From JBEIJQ01 sp040380145 (lineage in GTDB: Bacteria; Bacteroidota; Bacteroidia; Chitinophagales; Saprospiraceae): a DNA stretch of 47,822 nucleotides. The stretch is from NCBI GenBank assembly GCA_040380145.1, contig JBEIJQ010000003.1:1-47822 (forward strand), given 5' to 3'. Shown here one piece after another: positions 23,775-35,700 of this stretch. The position numbers and the translations under genes are program-made. The notes beneath the pieces are model-generated. The model had not been told where the DNA came from. It saw only the letters and a program-made list of their open reading frames with translations, and made no database searches. Position 1 is the first letter of the stretch. Every line of letters begins with the position of its first letter.

Positions 23775-26700
23775 ATGAAAAAAAATTACGCTTTTTTCCT
23801 TGCCCTGTCCATTTTCGGAATCCTGGGTATCGGTGCGCCCTCGTCGCTCCGGGCGCAATGCTCGGTCCAGATCGCCGGAGGCAATGCCTTCTGCGGTTTC
23901 GGTTTTTTGGAGGCCGTGGCCACGGGTGGCACTGATCCGTATTACTACACTTGGAACGACGGCAGCGACCAGAGCACCCAGTTCGCGGTGGCTTCCGGAA
24001 CCTATTCGGTAACGATTTCCGACTTTCTCGGCTGTACGGCTTCCGCTGCCCTGAACGTGACCGTGAATCCTCAGCCGACGGTGAACATCGACGAGAACCC
24101 GACCGGGGTGATCTGCGGCAACGCCAACGTGACTTTAACCGCCAATGCTGCGGGCGGTGCCGGGGGGCAGGTAAATCCCTTCAACTACACGCTCACGCAG
24201 CTCCAGAATACCTTTCGCCCCTGCGGCCCCAACCCGGGACCGACCGGCGATGACGCGGTGAGCGGTCCGCACAACATCGGCTTCACCTTCAATTTCGGCG
24301 GGGTCAATTATACCCAGTTCGGTATATCCACCAACGGCAATATCCAGTTGGGCGCCGGCGGATATACCGCCACTTACACCAACATGGTCTTCCCAAACGG
24401 CAGTTTTGCCCTGCCCACCATTGCCCTTTGTTGGGACGACATGTTTGCCGATGCGGGCGACATCACCTGGGGTGTTTCGGGCCCTCCGGGTTCGAGGGTG
24501 CTGGTGATCTGCTTCAACAATTTCACCCACTTGGGCGGTGCGGGGGCCGGCAATTTCAGCCAAGGCCAGATCGTCCTGTATGAGGGGCACCAATGTAGTG
24601 GAGATCATGGGCCAGACCACCAACGATTTCCAATCCGCCACCCAGGGATACCAGTTCAACGCGGCCAACGGTCAGACCATCCGCAACGGTGTCTGGGGAA
24701 TGCTCAACGGGGTGCGTTTGACCCCGCCCACGGGATATCTTTTCTCTTGGTCCACAGGTGCCACTACCCAACAGATCGTGGTCAACCAGACCGGCACCTA
24801 TACGGTGACCCTCACGGATGCCAACGGCTGTACCGCCGAAGCGACCTCCAACATACAGATCTATCCGGCGCTTACGGCTTCCATCACCAACTTGGGTGCC
24901 AACTGTGGGGTAGGGCAATTGCAGGCCGTGGCCGGCGGCGGCAACGGCGGTGAGACCTATTTATGGAACGACGGATCCACGGCACAATTGTACACGGCCA
25001 CTGGCTCTGGCACTTATACGGTCACCATCACCGACCAAGTGGGCTGTACCGCGACGGCCAGTATCAACCTGAACATCGGCACGCCGCCAACGGTCACTGT
25101 TGTCCAGAACCCACAGGCGCCCGCTTGTGGGGTCAACCAAGTGACGCTCACCGCACAAGCGACCGGCGGCGGGGGCGGCAACGCCAACGGCGCCGTGTAC
25201 TACATGCGCAGCAATGCCGGAGAGCCATGGGGATCCCAGACCAATGTGAACTCCATGAACTCCGTATTTGGCGCGGGCGCATGGCAAAACAGTTACTTTC
25301 AAACCGCCGTGGCGGCCACGATCTTCTCGCCGGCCACCCGCTTCGTGTTCATGGACGGGTCGGATGCCGGAGCCTTGGCGATGAACACTTTTGTGACCAA
25401 CAACATAACGGCCATCCAAAACTGGGTCAGCGCCGGCGGTCGCCTGCTGATGAACTCCGCACCCAACCAAGGGGGCAACATGAACTGGGGCTTCGGCGGC
25501 GTGACGCTCAACTACAACAATGCGCAGGGAACGGTGAACGCCGCTGCCGGACAGGCTGGCCATCCGATCTTTGCCGGTCCTTTCCTGCCCTGTGGCACGG
25601 GGGCATTCACCGGCAGCAGCTGGTCGCACGCCCACATCACGGGCGGCGGCGCCACACCGTTGATTTCGGGCGGAGGGGTCAACCCCGTGACCTTCCTGAA
25701 TTTTGGTTCGGGCCAGGTATTTTTCGGCGGGATGACCACCACGAATTACCACGGTCCGCAACCGAATGCGACCAACTTGCGCCAGAACATGCTCCATTTC
25801 CTCGGAAACACCAACTTTGTTTCCTACTCCTATGTTTGGAGCAACGGCGCGACCACCCAGAACATCACCGCAACGGCCGCCGGTACCTATACCGTGACCG
25901 TTACCGACGGCAACGGTTGCACGACCAGCGGTTCCATCAATGTGCAGTTTTTCCCCGGCGTCAGTGTGGCCATTACCGGTCAGAACGCCGCGTGTGCCGC
26001 CACTACCGATCTGGCCTCCACGGTCACGGGCGGTGTGGCGCCGATTAGTTATTCTTGGTCGGGTGTCGGGCAGACCGGCAACGGATCTGTATTTACGGTC
26101 AACCAGACCGGCACCTACACCCTTGCCGTTGTGGACGCCAACGGCTGTACCGCTTCGGCCACTTTCTCGGTGACGGTGACGCCTCCTCCGGCTATCACGC
26201 TGGTGCAAAACCCGCCCAGCCCCGTCTGCGGCAACCAGAACGTGACCATTACGGCCAACGTGCCGGGCGGTGGCGGTGGCAACAACCCATTCGCCTATAC
26301 GATTGCCAACATTCCCAACGCGTTCCGCCCCTGTGGTCCCAATGCCGGTCCGACGGGCGACGATAATGTGAGTGGGCCGCACAACATCGGCTTCACCTTC
26401 AATTTCGGAGGGGTGAACCATACCCAATTCGGCATCTCTACCAACGGCAATATCCAATTGGGCGGCGGTGGCTATACGGCTACTTATGGCAACGGGGCGA
26501 TGCCCAGCGGCAATTTTGGCCTCCCCACCATCGCTTTGTGCTGGGACGACATGTTCGCCGATGCGGGCGACATCACTTGGGGTGTTTCCGGTACGCCCGG
26601 CAACCGGGTGCTGGTGATCTGTTTCAACAACTTCGCTCACTTGGGCGGTGCCGGTGCGGGCAACTTCAGCCAAGCGCAGATCGTCCTGTACGAAGGGACG

Positions 26701-29700
26701 AACATCGTGGAGATCATGGGGATCACCACCAACAATATCCAGTCAGGAACACAGGGCTTCCAGTTCAACAACGCCAACGGACAGACCATCCAAAATGGTT
26801 TTTGGGGCATGACCGGCGGTGTGCGCATCTCCCCTCCGCAGGCGCTTACCTTTGCTTGGAACAACGGCAACACCACGCAGACCATCACGGTCGGCCAAGC
26901 CGGGACTTACACTGTCACGGTGACCGATCTCAACGGCTGTACCAACACTGCTACCACCAACATCGTGTTCAACCCGCCGGTCAACGTCAACATCACCGTT
27001 CCCCCGCAAGGAGCCTGCGGTGCGGCCAATGTTGACCTCACCGCAGGGGTCACCGGCGGAACGGGCGCCTTGACCTACGCTTGGACCGGTGGGGCCACCA
27101 CCCAAATGATCAATGTGACCCAAAACGGGCAGTACATTGTGGTGGTGACCGATGCGGTCGGCTGTATCGGAAGGGATACCCAGAACATCACCCTGACCAA
27201 CCCACCGACCGTTGATATTACCCAAAACCCGCCGCCCGGCGTTTGCGGCGCTGCCAACTACACCCTGACCGCCACGGCCAACGGCGGTGGCGGCGGAGCG
27301 CCCGTGGGGGCTGCCTATTATTTGCGCACACAGGCCGGAGAGCCGTGGGGCGACATGAACAACGTCCAAGCGATGAACGCTGTCTTCGGAGCCGGCGGTT
27401 GGACGCTGTCTTTCTTCGAAACAGCCGTGGGCGCCAATATCTTCAACAACAACACCCGTTCGGTATTCATGGACGGTTCCGACTTCGGGGCCTGTGAAAT
27501 GAACACTTTCGTGAACAACAACATCGGTCTGATACAAAACTGGGTCAACGCCGGTGGACGCCTTTACATGAACGCCGCCCCCAACGAGTGCGGTGACATG
27601 AACTGGGGCTTCGGCGGGGTCATCTTGGACTACACGCCGGCCCACTTGGTCCAAAACGTGGTCTTCACCGCGCCGGCGCACCCCGTCATGGTGGGCCCCT
27701 ATTTACCGACGGCTCTCAATATCTTCGGTAATTACTATGTGCATTCCTACTTGGTGAACGGCGGCACCACGCTGATGACCGCCAATGGTCTACCCGGTTT
27801 GACCGAAAAAACCTGGGGTGCCGGGTTGGTCTATTTCGGATGCATCACGACCCCCGACTGGCACAATCCCCTCCAAGCCTCCCAAAACATCCGCCAGAAC
27901 ATCGTAGACCGCTTGGCGAACGCTGTTTTGGTCACCTATAACTATCAGTGGAACACGGGTGCCACGACCCAAGCCATCACGGTCAACACTCCCGGAACCT
28001 ACATCGTGACCGTCACCGACGGCAACGGTTGCTCTGTAACAGATACGTTGGTGGTCAACTTCAATCCCGCACTCAACGTCAACATCACCATTCCCCCCGG
28101 GGGCAACTGCGGTGCGGTGACCGTCGATATGACCGCCAACCCCACCGGCGGAACCGGTGCCGTCACCTACAACTGGACGGGCGGTGCCAACGGCCAAGTG
28201 TACACGGTCGGTCAGAGCGGCACTTATTCGGTCACCGCGACCGATGCCTTGGGCTGTACCGCTGCTGATACCATCACCGTCAACTTGGTACCTCCCCCAT
28301 CGGTCACCATCGCCCAAAACCCGCAGGGCATCATCTGCGGAGGAAACGTCACCTTGACGGCCACGCCGGCCGGTGGCGGCGGTGGCGGCAACAACCCCTT
28401 GGCCTACAATGTAGCCAACATCCCCAACGCTTTCCGCCCCTGCGGCCCGAATGCCGGACCCAGTGGCGACGATGCGGTGAGCGGTCCGCACAACATCGGC
28501 TTCAACTTCGTGTTCGGCGGTGTGACCTACAACCAGTTCGGCATTTCCACTAACGGCAATATCCAATTGGGCGGCGGAGGTTACACGGCCACCTATGGAA
28601 ACGGGGCCATGCCCAGCGGGGCTTTCCCCCTGCCGACCATAGCCCTCTGTTGGGACGACATGTACGCCGATCCGGGCGATATCACCTGGGGCGTGACGGG
28701 TACTCCGGGCAATCGGGTGTTGGTCATTTGCTTCAACAACTTTGCCCACCTCGGCGGTGCAGGTGCTGGTAACTTCAGCCAAGGACAGATCATCCTGTAT
28801 GAAGGCACCAACATCGTGGAGATCATGGGGATCACCACCAACCCCGTCCAGACGGGCACCCAAGGCTTCCAATTCAACAATGCCAACGGCCAGACCCTCC
28901 AGAACGGCACTTGGAGCATGAACGGCGGTGTGCGCATTTCTCCGCCCATTCCCTACACGTTCACCTGGAACAACGGTCAGACCACCAACGTCATCACCGT
29001 CACCCAAACGGGCACCTACGACGTGACCATCACCGATCCCAATGGCTGTACGGCTTCGGCGACCATCAATGTGCAGATCAATCCCCAGCCCACCGTAACG
29101 ATCACCAATCCGCCCGGCGGTGCTTGTGGAGCGGCTTCCCTCGATTTGACCGCCAACGGAACCGGTGGAACGGGGGCATTCACCTATCTGTGGAACCCCG
29201 GAGGTTTGACCACTCAGATGATCACCGTGACCCAGAACGGACAGTATTTCGTGTTGGCCACCGATGCAGTGGGCTGCACGGCCGGTGATACGATCAGTGT
29301 CACCCTATCGCCACCCCCGACAGTGGATATTGCGGCCAACCCGCCGGCCGGCCAATGCGGTCTGGCGCAGTACACCCTCACGGCCACGGCCAACGGCGGC
29401 GGTGGCGGAGCACCCAATGGAGCCGCGTTCTACATGCGTTCCCAGGGAGGCGAGCCTTGGGGCAGCCAAGACAACGTCCAAGCCATGAACGCCGTATTCG
29501 GTGCGGGGGGCTGGCAGTTGGCCTTCTTCGAAAACGCATTGGCCGCCAACATCTTCAACAACAACACCCGTTCCGTCTTCATGGACGGTTCCGATTTCGG
29601 GGCCTGTGAAATGAACACTTTCGTGGTCAACAACATCGGCGTTATCCAAAACTGGGTGAATGGCGGCGGCCGTTTGTACATGAACTCGGCACCGAACGAG

Positions 29701-32700
29701 TGCGGCGACATGAACTGGGGCTTCGGCGGTGTGATCCTGGATTACACGCCGGCTTGGCTCATCAACAACGTCAACTACACCCAGCCGGCCCACCCGATCA
29801 TGGTGGGACCATATCTGCCCACTACCATCAATTTCTACGGCAACTATTATGTCCACTCGTATATCGTGAACGGCGGTACCAATCTGCTGAACGCCAATGG
29901 ACAACCCAGCTTGACCGAAAAAACATGGGGAGCAGGTCTGGTCTATTTCGGAGGTTTGACCACCCCGAACTGGCATACCCCGCGGTTGGAATCCCAGAAC
30001 ATCCGCCAAAACATCCTCAACCGATTGGCGAACGCCGTTTTGGTCACCTACACTTATCAGTGGAACACGGGAGCTACTACGCAGGCCATCACCATCACCC
30101 AGCCGGGCACCTATTATGTGACCGTCACCGACGGGAACGGCTGCACGGCTGTGGACTCCATTGTGATGAATTTCCCGCCGTCCCTGTTCGTCAACATCAC
30201 CACTCCGCCCGGTGGTGCCTGTGGAGCCGCCAACGTGGACTTGACAGCCACCCCGACAGGCGGTACCGGTGCGGTCACCTACAACTGGACCGGAGGTCAG
30301 ACCACCCAAGTAATCAATGTGTCTGTCAACGGTGCCTATGTGGTCACGGCGACTGATGCCAACGGATGCACGGCTTTGGATACCATCCAAGTCAACCTTT
30401 CCCCGCCGCCCACCGTCAACATCTCCCAGACGCAGGCGGCCCCCTGCGGACAGATCAACGTTACCCTCACGGCCAATGCCACTGGCGGTGCCGGTGGAGC
30501 CAATCCCAATGGCCAAGTGTACTACATGCGCAGCAATGCCGGTGAACCTTGGGGTTCCCAAAGCAATGTCGCGGCGATGAACGACATCTTCGGGGCGGGC
30601 CAGTGGAACACGACTTTCTTTGAAACGGCCAACGCCGGCACCATCTTTTCCGCCGCTACCCGCTTTGTGTATATGGACGGTTCCGACAACGGGGCCACGG
30701 CGATGAACACCTTCGTGACCAACAACCTCGCGACCATCCAAAACTGGGTCAGTGGCGGTGGCCGTTTGGTGATGAACTCCGCGCCCAACCAAGGGGGCAA
30801 TATGAACTGGGGCTTCGGTGGCGTTGTTCTCAACTACAACAACGCGCAGGGGACCGTCAACGCCGCGGCCGGACAAGCTGGCCATCCGATCTTTGCCGGA
30901 CCTCGCCTGCCTTGTGGCACCGGACCGTTTACGGGAAGCAGTTTCTCGCACGCCCACGTGACAGGTCCGAATATTACGCCCCTCATCACGGGAGGCGGCT
31001 TCAATGTGCTCGCCCAGCTCGACTATGGCTCGGGTCGGGTGCTGTTCGGAGGCATGACCACCTCGAACTTCCACAGCCCCCAACCCAATGCGGACAACCT
31101 CCGGGCCAATATCCTGAATTTTGCCGCCAACAACCAGCTGGTCACTTATACCTACAACTGGGGACCCGGCGGGCAGACCACCAATCAGATCACCATCACC
31201 CAAAACGGCACCTACACCGTGACGGTGACCGACGGCAACGGTTGTTCGGCATCTTCGACTTTGACGGTTTTGACCGGTGACATCACTCCCCCGGTCATCA
31301 ACTGTCCGCAGAATATCACTTTCAATGCCGCCCAAGGCCAGTGCAACGCAGAGGTCACTTACACCGTTCCTACGGCGACCGACAACTGTGCCCAACCTTT
31401 GCCCGTTGCTTTGGCCACCATCCTGGCCAATTTCAACGCCAATACGGCCCCGATCCGCTCCCCCATCGTCAACGGGTACAACTTTGCCATGGACAACGGG
31501 GTGAACGGCAACCAGATCAGCGACGGTGGCAACGACATGTACGATGGTGGCAACATCCTCAACACCAACGGACAGACCAACATCCAGTACACCGATAACC
31601 TGATCATCAACAATGCCACGGCGTTCGGTCCCAACGGACGGTATTTCACTCGATACAATGCCGGTTCGCCCGCTATGTTCTTCATGGCGGCCGACATCAA
31701 CAACGTCAACACTTTCTACACCACCGGTAACCTCGGGGCGGATGGCAGTGGCCTGACTTCTGGTTTCTCCTTTACCATAAATGTAGGCAATTGCACTTTT
31801 TATGCCTTTTATAGAAGGGTGTACAACGCTGGCGACCCTTCCATCAACCAGTTGATCATCGTCAATGCAGCCGGCGGTACACAGACTTTTGCCAACAACA
31901 CCAACGACGGCCTCCATCAGGTGACGGGCATCGGCAATGCCACCCGCTTGTTCTACTTCCTCTGGGCCGGCAGCAATGGCTTTTTCTACTCCAATGCACA
32001 GGTGCAGCAATACGCGCAGAACCTGTTGCAGCAAGTCGGGGCCTGTGGACCTTTGGCAACCGTGAATACCGTTTTGACGGCCGGTTTGCCCAGCGGTGCT
32101 GTATTCCCCGTCGGGACGACCAACATCGTTTACACCGCCACGGACAACGCCGGCAACACCGCCACCTGCTCTTTCAACGTCACCGTCAACGGCACCTTGA
32201 CCGCAACGGCTTCCAATACCGGTCCCTACTGCGGCGGAGCGACCATCCAGCTCAATGCCTCGGGCGGCTCCTCATACGCTTGGAGCGGCCCGAACGGTTT
32301 CACCTCTCCCGACCAAAACCCGCTGATCCCGGGTGCCGACCCATCCATGGCCGGTACCTATACGGTCACGGTGAGTGGCTTGGGCGGCTGTACCGCCACC
32401 GCCTCCACGGTGGTACAATTGGGTGGGCAGGCCTTGGCGACAGCCTCCAACACGGGACCCTATTGCCCAGGAGGCGATATCCAGCTGAATGCCACGGGAG
32501 GGACGACCTACGCTTGGAGCGGTCCCGACAACTTCACATCCGTTGACCAAAATCCCCTTATCACGGGCGCAACGCCGGCTATGGCGGGTACCTACACGGT
32601 CACCCTTTCTGACGCCACCGGGTGTACGGGTACAGCCTCAACCGATGTGGTTGTCTCCGATTCGCTGCCTCCCGTGCTGACCTGCCTTTCCGATACGACG

Positions 32701-35700
32701 ATCTTCGTGGATCCCGGTCAGTGCGGAGCCGTGTACAACTTTGCCGCCACGGCAACCGATGCCTGCTCGGTTCCGGTGGTCACATATGATTTCGCTCCCG
32801 GTTCTGCTTTCCCGATCGGCACCACCACCGTTACAGTGACCGCCATCGACGACGATGGTCACTCAGTGAGCTGCGCCTTTGCGGTCACCGTGGTCGACAA
32901 TGAATCGCCCGTGCTCGTGTGCGCTTCCGATGCGACGGTGTCTGCGGATAGCGGTCAATGCTCCGCCATCGTATTCTTCGAAGCAACGGCTACCGACAAC
33001 TGCTCCACTCCGAGCGTTTCCTACGATTTCGCTCCGGGCTCTTCCTTCCCGATCGGATCAACCGTTGTCACGGCCACCGCGACCGACGATGCGGGCAATT
33101 CCAGCACCTGTACTTTCACGGTCACGGTATCCGATGGCGAGGCCCCCATCCTCGAGTGCCTCGCTGATACGACCATCTCGGCCGATCCGGGCCAGTGTAC
33201 GACCAGCATGCTGTTTGCGCTCAACGCCTCCGACAACTGCGGGGTGCCGACGGTCACCTATAATGTGGCGCCAGGCAGTGTTCTGTTCCTTGGCCAGACC
33301 ATCGTGACGGCTACCGCCACCGATGCAGCGGGCAATACTTCTACCTGCTCGTTCACGATTACTGTAGTGGACAGCGAACTGCCCCAGATCAGCTGTCCGC
33401 CCTCTCTTTCGGTGAGCACGGACGCGGGCCAATGCACGGCGGTCGTTCCGTTCAGCGCGACGGCCTCCGACAACTGCGGCGTTCCCACGCTGGTGTACGA
33501 CATCCAACCGGGTTCGGTGTTCAATGTGGGTACCACGACGGTCGTGGCCACGGCCATCGATGACAACGGTAATTCGAGCACTTGTTCGTTCGATATCGTG
33601 GTCGCCGACCAAGAGCCGCCTTCCTTGTCCTGCCCAGCCAACATCTCGGTCAATGCGGATGCAGGACAATGCTCTGCCATCGTCACTTTTGAGGCAACGG
33701 CCACCGACAACTGCGCGACGCCGACGGTTTCCTTCGATATTCCCTCCGGATCCACTTTCCCCATCGGCTTGACGACGGTCACGGCCACGAGCGTGGACGA
33801 CAACGGCAATTCCACCACCTGCTCGTTTGCGGTTGCCGTGAGCGACTTCGAGGCTCCTGTGTTGGTTTGCCCGACCGATACAACGATCAATTCCGATCCC
33901 GGACAGTGTACGGCCTTGTTCAACTTCTCCGCTGCTGCATCCGACAACTGTGGCTCTGCAACGGTTGCCTACGATGTTCAGCCCGGTTCTGCTTTTGCCT
34001 TGGGCTCTACGGTCGTGACCGTCACTGCATTCGACTTGGTGGGCAACCAGAGCACATGCTCGTTTACCGTCACGGTGACGGATGCGGAGGCTCCGGCCAT
34101 TGTCTGCCCTTCCGACATCTTGCTGGATGCCGATCTTGGACAATGCACCGCTTTGGTCAACTTCTCGGCCACGGCCAACGACAACTGCGGGGCGCCCACG
34201 GTCACATACAGCGCCCAGCCCGGCTCTGCGTTCCCGATCGGCACCACTGTGGTGACTGCCACCGCCACGGATGGTTCGGGCAATACGGCGACCTGTTCGT
34301 TCTCCGTCACCGTCCAAGACCTTCAGGTGCCCGTTTTGACCTGCCCGGCCAACATTTTCGTCGGTACGGCGCTCGGCCAGTGCAACGCTGTGGTGACTTT
34401 TGCTGCCACTGCCTCCGACAACTGCGGCAGCCCCACGGTGACCTATTCTCCGGCCTCTGGTTCTACCTTCAACCTCGGCGGTACCATGGTCACGGCTACC
34501 GCTGTCGACAACAACGGCAACTTCACCACCTGCTCGTTCCTTGTCACGGTTTCCGATCTGCAAGGACCGACGATTGCCTGCCCGGCCAACATCGTCACCA
34601 CGACTTCTCCCGGACAATGCTCCCGCGCGGTTTTGTTCAGCGCGACAGCGGGCGATAACTGCGGCGGTGCAACGGTCACCTACAGCCATCAGCCCGGTTC
34701 GCTCTTCCCGGTTGGTATCACGACGGTTACGGTCACCGCCACCGACAATGTCGGCAACACCTCCTCGTGTACCTTCACTGTACGAGTCAGCGATCTCCAA
34801 CCACCTGTTCCTAGCTGCCCGGGCAGTTATTCCGTCAACCAGCAAACGCCGTACGCGCTTCCGAATTTCGTGCCCCAGACGACGGTCACCGAAAACTGCG
34901 GCACCTTCACCTTGGTGCAATCGCCGTCGCCCGGGTTGATTTTTGCCAACAACCAGAACATCACCGTGACGATGACCGCCACCGATGCCGCCGGCAATAC
35001 GGGCACCTGTTCGTTCATGGTCACCTTGGTGGTGGATCCTTGTGAGTACATCTATGTGGACAGTTCGGCGGTCGGTCTCAACAACGGCAAATCTTGGGTC
35101 AACGCCTTCCGTCGCTTGGAGGATGCTTTGGCCGTGGCCACGCCCAACTGCGACACGATCTTGGTAGCCAAGGGCACTTACCGCCCCGGCAACCTGTCCT
35201 CCAGCACTTATAACCTGAAACCCTTGGTGCCGATCTACGGCGGTTTCCCGACCGGCGGCGGTACTTTTGCCCAGCGCTCCCCGCATGTCCATCGCTCTGT
35301 GTTGGACGGCACGAACATCAACGCCAAGATTTTGACGGGCGTCAACCTCGGATTTGATCCCATCCTATCGATCTTCGATGGCTTCTATGTGGTGAGATCC
35401 CTTTCGGGAGGCTTCTGTGGAGGTATGAACCTCGTGGCGGACGGCATCGGCAACCAGACCAGCCTGATCGTGCGAAATTGCGTGTTCGCCAACAACGTCG
35501 CCGGAAACGGTGCCGGGGTAGGGGTCTCCACCAGCAACAGCGCACAGGCCAACCCGCAGTTTATCAACTGTTCGTTCTTCAACAACCAAGCGACCGCCCA
35601 AGGCGGAGGGTTGTACCTGCAAACGCTCGACAACACCTCGATCAACGTGCAGGTGACCAACTGCCAGTTCACGCAGAACCGCGGCTTCAACCCCGGGGTC

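Noticed and set aside
29305..32034. Minus-strand open frame of 909 codons within the giant gene
   Set aside because: It mirrors the repeats of the plus-strand protein, giving low-complexity V/G/H-rich text without signal peptide or domain.
32659..35034. Possible DNA-level tandem repeat or CRISPR-like array
   Set aside because: The 238-base periodicity is that of HYR protein domains whose DNA has diverged; there are no short identical repeats with unique spacers, and no CRISPR array is seen anywhere in the window.
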